Assembly: GCA_963971285.1 (NCBI GenBank)
Contig: OZ020254.1
Coordinates: 14,290,932 to 14,354,931, forward strand
Length of the DNA: 64,000 nucleotides
Direction: 5' to 3'
Origin: Astropecten irregularis
Lineage: Eukaryota > Echinodermata > Asteroidea > Paxillosida > Astropectinidae
Every line of letters starts with the position of its first letter. The first letter of the stretch is position 1. Positions 48,893-62,789 of this stretch are shown one piece after another. Below the pieces are notes generated by a model, which was not told the DNA's origin, searched no databases, and worked only from the letters and a program-made list of their open reading frames with translations. The position numbers and the translations under genes are program-made.

Positions 48893-51800
48893 CTATTTTG
48901 GTAATTGTTGCTTTGAAATGGATTTACAAAATGTAGTTGGAGCCGGAGTCGGAGCCGACAATTAAAATTGGGCCCCTGTCCTCAGACATGCATCTACTGT
49001 TGAATGTACCGTATGCTGGAGCATAATCTGACTGGTGTCCACAAAGCATCAGCGAATGTGTAGTATTCTATTATACCTGGTTCATGTTGACTCAGTGCAC
49101 ATTTAGTTTGTAGTGTTTATTCTTGAAATCTGTATATGTACCTCAAGGAAATCTGGAAAAAGCGGGGGGGGGGGAAGGATTTCTTTGAAATTGTCCTTAT
49201 TTTTTTCAAATTGAATAATACTACATTGAAATAATAGGGGAAGTGTCTGCCGTATTTGAGGCAAGATGGGTAAAAGTGCAAGCGGTAGATTTATTTTGGT
49301 TGGCAAAGTTCCCAAAAGTTTCAAAACAATGAGGAAAGATGTGCCGAGACTCAGTCATTCAGATCCAGTATGTGAAGCCCCTCCCACCAGAGCTGCTGCT
49401 TAGCAACAGCAAGATGGGCGGGCATTTGTCACGTGCAGTGCAAGCAGGAGAGAGGCCATTCAGTGCTGTGGGCATGGCCCCTATTCATGAGCGTGTGTGT
49501 GTGTGTTTGTATCACTGCAGGTGTCACTTGTCAAAATACATGTTCCATCTTCACTTTCCCAAAATATTTCCCCCCTTTTTTTCCTTTCTTTTTTTGAACT
49601 TCCCTTCCAAATTATAGTCATTCTCAATTATCTGTCATGTAGATTTTTTATGCAAAAGCCAACTCCACACACGCTGTATATACAAAAACAATTCTCCAAA
49701 TAATGTTCATTTGAGTCATACATGATGGGTTATGACATGAAGCAACATTCTGTGTGCGTGTGGGTGGGTGGGTAGCAAGGGGGTACTGTGTGCTGGAGCT
49801 ATGCAACACCATGAAATTGAGGTCTGCTACAGTGTACGGTTCACTTGCATGAAAAACCACCTGTGGCAGAGATTGTTCAAGATGACGTGCAATTTGTCCA
49901 GCCTTGTACCTTGAACCAGGGCCTTTGGCAAACCTGAGGATAAAACAGGTGCATATTTATGAGAGGCTTCCAGTCATTTAGATAAAAACCTGAATATTTC
50001 TAGGCTGTGGCATCATCTTGCTGCAGAGCACACCACACTGTTTTCTTGCCCTAAAAAAAAAGAAGTGAAAGCTATCCGCATGATACTTCCCCCCCCCCCC
50101 CCCACCACTCAAAAAAAAAATCTGCCACGCCTTTCTTCGGTGACAAGCAGAGATCCACTCTTAAATTATTCATCCTGTTTGGCAAATTGTATGGAAGTGC
50201 TTTCCCACACGCCATCTGCGTAGAAAGTGATCGAAGGGGGATAGAGGGAGGGGCTCTGGGTCGGTTGGATGCTGGAAAAAAAGTGCAGTTAACACTCAAG
50301 ACATTTTTGGTTTATTATTTAATAAGTTCTCTGCTTACTAAAAAAAGTTTGAGAGTAAATGAGGAAAGAGGATGAGGTTGTTTGACTTTTCTGGTAGGTT
50401 GCTCCCCCCTCCCCCTCCCTCCTCCCCCCCCCCCTTTTTGGATTTCTCTCCAACTCTCTCACACGATAGGATGTTGTGGCTAGACAAGGTAGATTGTAGT
50501 TCACGCCAGCAGGGACAGGCCAAAAAAAAACATACTATGAAATGGAGGGCTCCCTTTATTGGTTGTCTCCTCTCGGCCAAGTCACTTTGGCAAGATTGTG
50601 ATTGGATGTCGCCTTACAACCTCCCTACCCCTACACCCCCCCCCCTTCCCTACCTGACCTACTTAGTCCCTGACTCCCTGTTGTGAGAGCATGCATGTAT
50701 ATTTTGAGGGTTGGTCGTATTTACCATGTTGGTTTGTAAGGGCATTTTGATATTTATTTTTTATTAAGTTGAGGTGGAGAATTTCAGTCTTGTCCTGCTC
50801 AGAAAAATGTTGGTTTGTTGTGTCAGTCAGTGGCAAACTCTAGATGTTGTGCTTGTTTTTGTAAACAAAATTTGGTCTTTTCATTTGGCTGTGAGAGCAG
50901 AGCGTTGTATTATTGAGGAAAGGTAATGGAGGTAAAAGTTGACTTCAAATTTGAGCCTTGTAATATGAGAAAAACGAACTTGATGTTAGGCATACAATAT
51001 CATGACCAAAGAAATAATGTGAATTTCATCTCACAAATTCTTTTTCTGTTTGTTTTTCCTCCCAGTGCCTTTGGCTCTAAAATAAGAACTCTGACATAGC
51101 TTCTTTCAAAGAAAGTTTAAAGAATTCAGAATAAACAGGTCACCTTAAAATGCATTATGTTACGGATGAAATGATGAGAAATCATTTATTTAAGTGAATG
51201 AATAAAGAAAGACATTATTTTTCTGTAGAATACATGACCAATTTTTCTGATGTCAGGAACTTTAGGTATAAACTGTTTGAAATGGACTTCATATAGAAAG
51301 TTTAAACAACATTGACCCAATTTGCTCGGAATTTTTGTTTAAATTATTTGCCATTATTCCAAGACAGATTTTTTCAACTAAGGTACCAAATTAAAGCTTA
51401 AAATGTTTTTTGTCATGTACAATTAGCAATGTTTGGATTTAGACTCAATTTGTCACCATCAGATTGTTCTACAAATCAGACAGTTTGTCTTCAACCAAAC
51501 ATTTAGCCCTTTCAGGAGTCTTAGTTTATTTGATGCCGATCCCTTTGACTCTAATCAACACTGCCTGTTTTTATAGTGAAAGTCACTCAGGAAATTCTCC
51601 AATGAGGATGAGTGTTTCATTCCAGCTTGGAACTGAAGTGGCACGCACAGAAATTATAGCCAGGCTTTGATTGGATTTGGAGAACGAATTCAATTTTGGA
51701 AAAGACGTGAGAGAAGAACAGTGAAGGAGAACAGACATGGAGGCCGGGGAGGCCAGCTGGAGTAATCCCCCAAACTATCAACCAATAAAAACCCTGTCTT

Positions 51801-53039
51801 GTGAGTCACAGCCCTGTTCCTGTCAATGGAGCAAGTTAGTACAGTAGCTACCCATACAGAGGGTTACCATAGAAACGTATCCCTCCTTGTGTATGCTGCT
51901 GGCAGTGTGTGCAATTGTATTGTATTGTATTTATTCTTTGTTTGTTTGTTTGTTTGCTTACTGGGGTGTTTGCTTGCTTGCTTGCTTGCTTCTTTTTTTG
52001 TTTTTTGCACTAATAACCAAATTTTGACGGAAGGGACCAAATTTGTTGGAGATGCTGTCGATTTTTCCTAAGCAACAAAAGGTGGTTGGTTTTGTTTTTC
52101 TGTGATGATTTTGATCTTTCTTCTTGTGAGGTAAACATCTCCTGCCTTGAAAGTATGATTGGTCAGTGGTCATCCCATCCCATGGTATTGGCAGAGACTG
52201 GATGAATTACCTAGCTTAATTTGGGGCTTGATAGTTGTCCATTTTGTTAGAATGACTGCAAACTTTTTATTTATGGACATTTTTTGTTTCCTCAGTATAA
52301 TGTCAGTGCCTCCTGTCAGTGTTGTTGCCCAATGTAACCAGTGTTAACCCTAACCCACCTGCATACAACAGTTTACCAAACATCTGTGGTAAGTGTGGTA
52401 TTCTGAATACCACAATACATGTATACATCACTGTGTGGTTTGTGTGATAATGGGTGGTTTATGATCTAGTTCCCCTGTAGAGCCTGATAAGCAGCTCTTG
52501 TCTAGTGAAGGTAGTCAGTAGAGGGTGAGGGTTAAGATCACGTTTGAACCTCTGTGATTGACCACATTACCCTGGCCACAACATTGGCGATGAAGATGTC
52601 CAATGTGATTTGGTTTTGGTCCAAGAGTGTACATCCAAGAATGTGATCCTCTGTGCTAAATTAAGCTCCTCATTTTTGTTTTAATAATGATCCACTCTTT
52701 TAGGGATGTAATAGATGCTAGCAAAGAGCAAGGAAGGGTTGGCTTTGAAGCTTATCTTTGCCTGGAGTTTGGCCACTTTTCAAGCACCATCTCAGGTTGA
52801 GTCTGGAAAATGGGGCTCTCATCCTTGCACACCATTGAAGTATAGACCAGATGGTCTATAAAACAACAACCAACAAATTTAACAATATTATTGCTGAAAA
52901 GTTGACCAAAAAAGTGCAGATCTTTGATGGAGATTTGTAATTGAAACTGGATTTGACTGGAGAGGCCAGCCATCCTCTCGGTTTGTTATTGCAGTTGCCA
53001 GGATGCAAACCATTATTGGTCTTGATTCTGTAATGCCTG

Positions 53040-53560
53040 TTTTTTTGGAGGGAGGTTCTTGACTTGTCTGTTTGCCTTCCTCGACTGGCGTTGTCCGGGC
53101 GTTCTTGTACTGGCGAAAGAAAAACCTCAGTCCTGTACGTCTTCGACGTGACAACACCTCGCTCCACCCATCCAAGTCGCGTCAGGCAAAACCACAGTCA
53201 GCTTAACATGGGTGTAGTGCGAACGACCCAACGGTTTGGCCAATGAAGTCAATTTCCTGAGGTGGGAATTTTCAGCAAGGTCGTTGTATTTTCTAATGTG
53301 AACCATCGCCGTCCTCGGGAAAACCTTGACAGAGGGCCCGAGTTGTAACAACAGGTTGTGTACACATTGGCGCACTGGCGTGTGCACACGAGGGTGGGTT
53401 TTGTTGGTTTTACACCGTTGTGGAAAGGAAAAAGGGTAATTTGTACGCGGTGCCGAGTATAAGTGAATGATCGAGAACCTTAGGGTTTGGGACAGAATTT
53501 GCTGCTTGCAAGGTGAAGAAGGGTGGGACTGTTTGCCGGGATTTGGTTGCATCTGGTCAA
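53040..53560. other. CpG-dense stretch in otherwise CpG-poor sequence
   Basis: CG dinucleotides are visibly denser here than in the flanks (for example ggcgttgtccgggcgttcttgtactggcg and catcgccgtcctcggg). A 141-residue ORF on the - strand (53127-53552) has no recognisable similarity and may simply reflect fewer stop codons. Candidates are an unmethylated regulatory element or a young repeat; nothing decides between them. Confidence 0.4.
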
Positions 53561-55230
53561 CCTGAATAATATGATGCTGCTCTGAGTGATCAGAGTATCT
53601 ATTTGTGATTGCGTGTGTTAGCTGTTGAGATGAATAGCAAAATGTTTCACAATGATCAGATGGGCCCCACTGGTTAATAAGATTTCAAGTGTGTTTGGCA
53701 TCTTCATTGCCGTGTCATTCAGTATGTTTATGTAACGTTTCCTTTATTTGACTGGCAGTGTTTTAGCGGATGCCTGCACTTGCTTAGGGGGAGGGTCGGG
53801 GCATGACATGATCGCACTATGTCTTGTTTACATGGGGAGGGGTGTATGTGTACATTTGGCATGTCAAAGAGATTCTCCATTTATTTACTCGGGCCAATTC
53901 CCTGACAGCATCCTCGTCCTTAAACTGAGGAAAGTACGGCTGTTGCAGAAAGTCGTGGGCCCGGCCTGTAGGTTTACATCCCGTGATTACGCCATTAAGC
54001 TAAACGAGCGCAATCGGCTGATCTCTAAATCGTATTTGATTTCAAGCAGGAATCATTGGTTTGCAGTGCGGTTCACCCACTTTCATTCCAATCCTTCGTC
54101 CGGAAATCATTAATAAGTCATCCGCACGAAAGACTCTTCTCTACATTGAGGAAGGGGGGGGGGGTAGTGGGGAGAGGGGTAGGGGGAAGTGCTCCTGTAA
54201 TAGATTTCTCACTTGGCATGACAAGCATATGGGAGGTGCAGTCCTTTTTCCTGCCAATCCTTTTTTATCTCCACTCCCATCAGAAGTTTGAAGCAAAAGA
54301 AATGATTTGCATCCGTTAAAAGCTCGATCAACAAGCAGTGACTGAAATCAGAAAAGCTGTCAATCACTCGAACAGACCCAAGAAAAAAACATAATATATG
54401 CCAATGTTCCACTGCTCACCCGGAGGGAATAGTGGTGGGGGGGGGGGGGTTATGGCAATGATTACAAATTAAAATCTAATTTTGGCCTTCCTATTAGACG
54501 TGTATGAGCCCGTTCTAGAGAACTGTACTATCACGATATGTGGACTATTGCAAGAAACCGCCCAGGAAGCCCCGAAATGGGAGTGCCTAGACTAGACTTG
54601 AAACTGTTTGGAAATGGATACACAGTTTGGTGATAACATGATGACGGACTTTCTCAAGAGAAAGAGAGAGAAAGGACATACAATACTCTCTTTACTTTTG
54701 GTGCTGATTGACAGTGGGACGCGTTTTGTAGGTGGCTAAGATTTCTTGGGGTTCCCATAGTTTCCAAGTGTCTACATAAATTTATAGTTGGAAGTTTTGA
54801 AAAGATGCATTTCAATTATTCAAAAGCATCTCAGAATAGTCTTCATGGGAAAATGATTAGTGAAGTTGAGTTTTAATACTTCCAAGTCTTCAAAGAACAA
54901 AATTCAATTTTAGAGAATATGTATGAAGAATGACGCTCCATCTGTTTTTTGTGGGGTTTTGGGTTTTTTTTTTCAAAATTGAAATTTTCATTGTAACTGC
55001 AGGAAATAATGGACCCTTCCGGCCTGCCAATCAAACTGTGTGCATTGACCAATTGAAGTCGTCCATTTCTTATGTAAAGCTCATTCACATGCCGTATGTA
55101 AAACACAAGGCGTTGGTAAGGTGGGCAGGGCTTAAGAGCAAAGCTGGAACGGTCCATTGGCCAGTTGGTCATGCATGTAATTTGTTCATTGCTGGATTTG
55201 ATGACTGTCACCAAGGTTCCTTCTAGTACC

Positions 55231-55405
55231 AGTAGTGAGGACGTTGTTGTGAGGACATCATAGAAACATAAACTGCAATATAGTGAGGACATTGTATTGA
55301 CATCTGACTACATCTTAGTGTAGACCTTGCAATGGAGACTGCATATAGTGGGGACATCATAGTGAGGATGTCACAGTGATGTCACAGTGAGGACTTCATC
55401 GTGAG
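55231..55405 (+). repeat. Degenerate tandem repeat of tagtgaggacatca units
   Basis: The word (t)agtgaggac(a)t(c/t)(a) recurs many times with variable spacing (agtgaggacgt, tgaggacatcata, agtgaggacattg, agtggggacatcatagtgaggatgtcacagtgatgtcacagtgaggacttc). It has no clean period. Confidence 0.6.
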
Positions 55406-56226
55406 AATATTCCTGGGCGGGCCTGATGAAACTAGCGAGAGGGGAACAGCAAGACAGTGATACCCAGGGACCCCAAAAAAATGAGAAAGAAATGAAGACT
55501 GATATTTTGAGTTTGCCCATGACATTGTAATATGCAGTTGATTAATAGTATTATTAAATAGATTCAATAAACATACACCTCATTGGATGTTGCAGTTACC
55601 AGCACTGAAATGCTAAACCAAACCCAGCATCATAAGCACACACGTTACACAAAAAGGTCGTAACTGGTGACACAGTGTGCCCTTCCAAATGCCCTCCAAC
55701 CTCCCAAGAGGGCTTTGTATTTCCAGGCCGCTCACAGCTGATCAACCCTGCTTTATATTATTAGTAATGTGACCTGACCCTTATGGCCAGTTCACATTAT
55801 GAGCAACGCCCTCGTAGTGCAGGAAGGAAGGGTGTAGCAGCTCTTCAGATTAAAAAAATGGAAAAAAGCCTCTCCTTTTTTGGGATGAGGACTGTAGCTG
55901 GTGCCCTAAGTCTCCCCTTACCTCCTCTGGCCCGTTATCTGTTGGAAACACTGTTGTTTACATTTGTGCAACCTGTTCCCGGGCACGATTGGGTTGATAG
56001 ATCGGCGGATTAGCATCCAGATCCCGACTGACAACCCTGTTCGTCTGCTGGCAAGGAGAATCCCCCCGGTGTGCCCGGAGTTTGTGGTTAAGTCTATCTT
56101 CCTGATTGCGTGGAGCAGGTGCTTGCGCTAATGTAGCAAGGTGGCCCCATGTTTCACCGTGTCTCTGGCATAAGTGGCCGTAACTGATCAATTACATGCT
56201 TTTCCTCTCACGTATAAATTTCTGTT

Positions 56227-56300
56227 TTTTATATATTTTCTTTTTTTCTTTTTTCTTTTCTTTTTTCTTTTCTTTTTTCTCCCCCCCCCCTTTTTTGGTC
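56227..56300 (+). repeat. Polypyrimidine tract
   Basis: About 70 bases are almost entirely T and C (cttttttcttttc units, then ten C and six T). It could act as an H-DNA-forming mirror repeat. ORFs crossing it (Phe/Leu/Ser-rich, or Lys/Glu-rich on the other strand) are composition artefacts. Confidence 0.8.
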
Positions 56301-59300
56301 ATGGTTTTGTCCATTTGTGCAAGCATTTTGGAGGGAGTTCACAAATTGGACTTGAATTTCTGTTTCACCGCTTTTCCTCCCAATCTCGGGAAAAATCTTA
56401 GGGTTCTGTATTTGGAAAAATTCTTCTCTTGTTCCAACCTCACTTTGAGTTTCTCTTCTCAACCACAAAAATTACGTTACCTCGGTGGTTTCCTATTCTT
56501 TCTAGGATAATTACATACAGTTATTGTATAACTGTATGCAGTGCTGATATACATCAGAGAAGGGCAAGAGAAATTTGTATAAATTTATCCTTGAAAACTG
56601 ATCGCAATGTAAAAGCAACTGTACCTGAGTTTGCGACTTGCACCGATCATGGGGGTGAATCTTCAGCTATACAGCAGTGAGTGCAGGTTGGTGTATGACT
56701 TCTGACTGATTCTGTGAGGTTCCTTATTGTAGGTCTGGATAGAAGACCTGGAAGGGTGCTGGTAAATTTATCCATGACTTAGGAGTAGCTCTTCATTGTT
56801 GCCTTGCTGTGAACTTGGGAACAGCTTACATTGAACTGTAAAGACCTTAACACATAAATCTTCTCTAATTGTGAAGGCCTGGTTTCTCCACACCATAAGG
56901 ATATATTGGTCGATGTCTTTGATATGGTAGAGTAGCCCTTCCAGTCTTATGTAGACTGCTAGGCTCTTAATAGTCTTGTTTCAGTGTGAGGGTCTTGCCT
57001 CTCCAAATGAAAGGATGGGGGCATGCAGTACTGCCTTTGCTGTGGACAAGATACCCTTTCCTGTCCAACTGATATTCAAGAGGCCTCCAGTTTTGTACAG
57101 TATGATGGACCATATGTTCTTAATTTACGACTGAAGCCCTCACATTGGAGTGGCCAGATAGTGGACAAAAAGAAAAGAAATGGGTGTGACTACTCCTTAT
57201 ACTCATCGACACATCTTGCCACTCCATCTCTGAATCCAGCCATGGTCTGTTTCATTGGCCTACTGTAGGTCGTCATCCAATAGAGCAGTCATGCAGAATG
57301 CAGAAGTTGTTGGATAGTTTGGGGGGTCTTACCTCTTAGTCCTTCTCAGACCTTACACTGAACCAGCTGAAAAAAAGGAGAAGCAAGCCTAAGCCCCTTT
57401 CATGACTGAGGTGTGGACAAGGACATGAGCTTAAAATTGAGTCTTGACCAGGACTGGACCCTGGGGAATGAAACTCAATCACATCATTGCATCCTGCCCT
57501 TCTTCAGTAGGGCTCCCACTGTCCAAGGAATCCCTTAAGCGGTGTTAATTCCTCCATTTCAGCCCCCAACTTCCTGAGTTTAATAACCTTGCCCCCTTGG
57601 TTTTGATTTTGTGCTTGTTTGCATGACGAGGCAATTGATACGTACACAGGCATCGTTATATGTCACCTCTCATCTTCAAATAATTTGACCATTATACAAT
57701 TCCCACCCTCTAAGTTCTCTAATACAGTACTTATTCATCTCTTTAGAGACCTGAGATAGTTCGGAAGACCGAGATTTGCGTTCCTTGGATCCTTGAGCAA
57801 GACATTACTGAGTGCATGTTTCTAATTAATTCTATCCGCCTGTCAGTAAAATGTACATGTATATATATGGTTACCTGTCAGGGTAGGGAAGGTTGTCATC
57901 CTTGATTTAAGATACAATATTACAGATTTGAATAACTTTGGTAAGAAGGTAAATAACCAGGTAATGATATCTGATTTAGTGTACCGCTGACCTTAAGGGA
58001 AAAGGTTCAGGCCACTTTGGCCTTGGCCTTGATAAAGGACCTAATCAAGTTAGCTTAAGCAGTCAACCAAGGCCAAAGCAATCCAAGCTGTTTGATTCAG
58101 ACTTGTCAGGACAAAATTGACTTATGTAATTTTGTTGCTTGGTGGCGGGTGAACATTGCTCCAGACAATGTCAGTGTAAGTACATATGGGTCACTCCACC
58201 GGGTTAGGGAACAATTTATGATGGGTTCATTGTTATGATATGTTAACTTGCACATCTCCCATGATACATTGATTAACAAATGCACATTTGCATCTGATCT
58301 AGGATCAGCATGAAATCAGTCAGGTAAATTAAACAGAAGAATACATCAGAGCTTATTAAGAGTCATAGTAAATGATAATATATGTATACGTTTACAGAAT
58401 GAGCCATATTATGTATCTATGTCATCCAACCCCAATTGCTTAACAGTTACAGCATTTCATAGCTCTGTTCACAGCTGCTATTACATTCTGCTTGGGGGTG
58501 TTCCCTTCTTTCTGCTTTTTTTTCTTCTTCAAATGAATCACCATTTCATTTTCAACCCCTCCCCTTTACTGAAACATGTCTGTAAGGTTTTTTCCCCTCC
58601 CAATTTTTTTCTCAATTTTTTTAATGAAAAGGATATGGGACACACCCGACTTAATTTTGGGTTCCACCAGAAGCCGGCCGAATAAATCCCATGGTATTTT
58701 GTGCCATTTGCTCCTTGTGGGTTTAATCTGTTACAGTTCATTACTGGAGAAGGAATTGATAACTTGGTGGTCTGTGTTTGATTATCTTTATGTTTTGTTT
58801 CTTTTGTTTTTTTTGGTGGGAGGGGTGGGGTTGTGTGGTGTTCGTTTTCTCCAATTAAATGTTGTTACAATGGACTATACCCCTCATATCAAATGTGCCG
58901 TACATGTACCTAGGACAAAGTTTTTGTTTTTCTTTTTTCTCTTTCCTTGTTGTCGCCAACTCCCTCCTCATATCATTTTCTTTTCTGTATACTCTCTGGG
59001 AGTTGAGAAGTTTTTAGGGGTGAAAATGCAGCCAAGTGACAAAAAGCAGAAGTATAATTTGGAGGAAAAACTCACTTATGAGGATTATGTTCAATGTACC
59101 GTTGGCCGCAGCAATTCGCTTTTTCAGACACTTTTCCCCCCAGGAAATTGTGAATTGAACATTCAGGAACTGTACCCAATATTAAAAAGGAAAACACCCA
59201 ACATACTGTGGTTTATAACATCCAGTCAGTCATACACTGGGCTCATCTTTGAACTAGGTTCATTTGCCATACATGTCCATCATGTGGGGGGGGTGCACTG

Positions 59301-60867
59301 CATAGGATCTCAATTAAGATTTACATGCAAAAGGAAAAAGAAACAAAGGGTGTGGTATGTTGTGTCATTGAATGAAACTATTACCAAAAACATTTCTGCT
59401 GACAAGGAAACAAATTTGCAGAATAATCTTGTTGATCATTTTCCCCTCTTAAATTGGCCCTAATTCTTTTCAGAGATAAGGGTGTGGTTTCTTGATGGCA
59501 ATTTGAGAGGCATCTGAGTATTAGTCAATCACTGGCAGATTCTTCCACTGTCTGGAAAATTTTTCAACACTTTTTCAACACTTAGGTAATTTGCATCAAT
59601 CTAAACTCTTCAAAAATCTTATTAAGTGTAATGCTTGAAATCTAGTTCAGTTCTAATCAAGTGAAGTCAAAAGTTCAGTTTTCAAAAGTTAAAACAGAAT
59701 TATGCAACCGTCCGCACTCCAAGCTGCCAAAGCTCTTTTGACGTCTAGGGTCCGTTGCCATACATAGCAAATTCCATCACTCTCTCCCCTCACCCTCATG
59801 CCCATTATTATGGCATTCTTTGCATAATTTCTCAATCTGGCCACATTTTGTGAAAAGAAAAATAAGACCCCACAATTTCAGCGCGTCCACAATTGTTGCT
59901 GTTGTAGATGCTTTGGCTGTCTGTGACTCCCAAACATCGCCACCACCCATCACCTCTTCAACATCATAGCATCATGTCAACCCGGGTGGTGTTCATTATT
60001 AAAGGCCAAATACCAACAGTTGCTGAGTGGTAAATGCCATGGGATAATAATCAGCTCAGTGGGCTCCTATGATTGGGTGTAATGCCTCCCCTAGGGGTGG
60101 TGGACCAATAAATAGTTTGACACATTGAACTTGCCCTGCCAGTGGTAAAGCAGTGTCTCGCCGTCTGTAATAAGACTTAAATGTTCTTGTTGATTCCAAA
60201 CTTTGGGCAGAGTGTCTGTCATCGTCATAGGCACCTACCAAGGATTGGAATACTGATAATGTCATTTGATTTATGAAAAATGCATCATTTGGGAGATACT
60301 TGGCCAATCCTGTGCACACAATTATCCAAATTTGATTTGCTTTTGTTCTTTCCCTTAAGATTTGTGTACTCTACTCATATAATCTTCCATGCTAAGTTTC
60401 TTAAATGAGAAATACAAGTAATAAACTGCTGCAAACCGCTCATTAGCCAAAATAATGACCTGAAATTTATAAAATGCTTAGCATTTCTAAAATAACATTA
60501 AACCTATAAATTTCAATAAAAATCTAAACTTATAAACAATGAGAAGTTTTAAACACTCTAAGAAAAAATATTCTTAAAGTGTTTCTTGATGTTTTGCAGA
60601 AGAGCTGAAAATCAATGATTGCAGTGCAAAGTTCAAGCTAGGCATTTTACATAAGCAATCAGTGCAGATTGAATCTCATCCAACAGCAGAATAGCCTCCA
60701 ATTACATGGAGAGGTAAACAAGGATACCAAAAAAATAAATAATAAAAACAAATATTGTAATAAAAAAATTTATAAACGATAAAATACATCAACATGAAAA
60801 TAAAGGAATAATACATATAAAATTTATAAATTACAAACACTGTAAAATATAAAAAAATTAAGACTAT

Positions 60868-61683
60868 TTAATTATTGCCGCTGGAGATAGCTCGAAGCAC
60901 CTGGCGACGAAACGAACTGACAGAAGGTGCACCGAACACATCAAAAACATCCCATGTACTGTAGCCTGTTGTAAATGGATGAAATCCAAAGCCATGCTAC
61001 GTGGGATGTGGAAGATGTGTTCGTTGGCATGCCTTGTCCGCCACACAGGAGCATATAAACAGTAAGGGTTTGCATCTGTGTTGGTGAAATAATTATGAAA
61101 ATGCCTATATAAGGAAATACAATCATTAACACGTTTTCTATTTTCAAGTGTGGTGAGTCTGTAAAGTGCACATAAATCAAGATAATCTAGATCATTTAAT
61201 TTGACGTAGCCATTTTAATATTCTATGAATGAATAGTAGGAAGCATTTCTGCACTTTCTATCCTACTCACTTGATATTGAAATAGAACTAAAAATCACTC
61301 ACATCAAAATCACATACAATACTCTAATTGGGTACTAATAATTGACAATAAATAGTACGCTAAGCATGCTCGTTCTTTAATGAATGGACATTTTGCACAC
61401 TAAAACATACATTTGATTAGCTTTCTTAATGATTGAGTTGACATGGGGTACAAAGGTGAGTTTACTGTCAATAAAAATACCAAGATCTTTTTGCACTGCA
61501 ACACGTTTAAGAACATCATTACCTAAAGTGTACTCAAAGATGATGGGTATCTTTTTGAGTGAGATAGACAAGACACTGCATTTATTACTATTGAGAGAGA
61601 GACGCCAAGTTGAAGACCAGGACACAAGTCTGCCCAGGTCATCCTGTAAGAAAGAATCATCAGCTGGAGAATTAGATACCTAA
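60868..61683 (-). pseudogene. Decayed non-LTR retrotransposon: C-terminal part of reverse transcriptase
   Basis: Reading the - strand from 61683, the translation gives VSNSPADDSFLQDDLGRL, then WSSTWRLSLNSNKC, then a KDLGIFIDSKLTFVPHV segment, which are the conserved post-catalytic RT motifs (W..w...lN..KC; DLGv.iD..L.F..H). After a garbled 150 bases come LTTLENRKRVNDCISLYRHF and TDANPYCLYAPVWRTRHAN. A one-base shift then gives STWDVFDVFGAPSVSSFRRQ and a stop at 60868-60870. This is a 5'-truncated LINE copy (CR1/Jockey-like in style) with stops and frameshifts, so it is inactive. AT-rich sequence below 60868, to about 60720, may be its 3' UTR. Confidence 0.85.
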
Positions 61684-61778
61684 GATGAGGTGTCCATACC
61701 AGGTCCTTTGAATGATAACATTTTTGATTTTATCGCAAACTGGTAGAACACTACGGTGGTCACATTTACAACCTTCCT

Positions 61779-61985
61779 TCATGTTATGCAGTACAAAAGG
61801 CCATAATATTTGTAAATTAATAGTAGTATTTGTGCAAGTTTACTCTTAAAAATCTGTGTATGTATACAACTGGCCAGAGTGTTCCAACCCTTGTCAGCTT
61901 TTACTGATGCCCATTTCGTTGTTGCAAAATAGCTAGGGGCACTCCCTAATCTTGTTATGAAAACAAAACAAAAATCAGGCCACAA
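61779..61985 (-). pseudogene. Possible second LINE C-terminal fragment
   Basis: The - strand ORF contains KWASVKADKGWNTLASCI followed by IFKSKLAQILL. LINE reverse transcriptases commonly end with a WN-x-LP...I....FK..L...L pattern, and the fit is fair. It lies upstream, on the same strand, of the clearer LINE fragment but cannot be joined to it. Confidence 0.35.
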
Positions 61986-62723
61986 AAGTATGTATAATTG
62001 TGGGGGGGTGGCGGCTTAGTTTGGCTTTGTGTATATCCTGCTAGTAGGGACTACACAATGCACCATGTAGGTCTGTAAATGTGTTGATACAGAAAACACT
62101 GAAACAATTCTCTGTCAGTCGGTGGCCTTGTCCTCAGCCTGCACTTAAGACCTTTTTTTGAAGAGATTTGTAGCTGCATGCGGGCCACTTAATCGTCCTG
62201 CTCACCATGCAGGCAATGATTGGGGCGCTGCAGGGTCCAAGAGAGGGTAGTCTGTGAGGTGCCCGGGGCATTCAAAATGGGTGTAAAGAAACCAGCAAGA
62301 AAAAAAAGAAAGGAAAAGAAGTGGCTTTTGATGTGCCCTTCAATCATTAGGGGCAGTTGGCCCTTGTTTAATGGGGGTTAATACGGCCTGGCACTGTGTA
62401 CAAGTGATTGGATTAGGCGCCGGTGTTATTTTGGGAGGGCGATATCTTGTGTGCGGTTTGTTTTAGCACTTTACCAGGAATGTAGCAACCATGTTCAGCT
62501 CGACCCCGTGGTATTTCATCAAAGCTTTTCTAGTCATTTGTGAGGAATTTGTGTCATGCTTAGAACAATTGCTTGCCATATTAGGAGACTGCATACCTTG
62601 AATTTCTTGGAATTACGAGGGCTTCTCTCACACACAACAGAGTGTCTAGCCGGACAATATTACCCTGATATGTATTCATGTGAGATACTCAGACTCCTAA
62701 TTTCATCTAATATTGTTAGTTGT

Positions 62724-62789
62724 CAAATAAACCACAAGAAAAATTGATTGAAGTAAATTTGAAGTCATTTTAGGGTGAACAAAGAAAAT
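62724..62789 (-). mobile_element. SINE body fragment, copy 3
   Basis: The - strand reads aattttctttgttcaccctaaaatgacttcaaatttacttcaatcaatttttcttgtggtttatttg and aligns along its length with the body of the SINE at 32202-32350. The tRNA-like head is missing. Confidence 0.7.

Noticed and set aside
51066-51135. Possible terminal exon after a strong pyrimidine-rich acceptor at 51065, with AATAAA at about 51130.
   Set aside because: All frames stop within 4 to 11 codons and nothing connects it to exon 7 without a missing C-terminal exon. It could be a 3' end but is unsupported.
56690-57270. Possible decayed retroelement on the - strand with short suggestive peptide stretches.
   Set aside because: No conserved motif could be placed with confidence and frames are broken throughout; a profile search would be needed.
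58576-59463. Longest uninterrupted ORF (295 codons, + strand).
   Set aside because: The first 150 residues come from T/C-rich sequence and give hydrophobic Phe/Leu runs. No domain, no splice context and no similarity I can name. Stop-poor pyrimidine-rich DNA explains the length.
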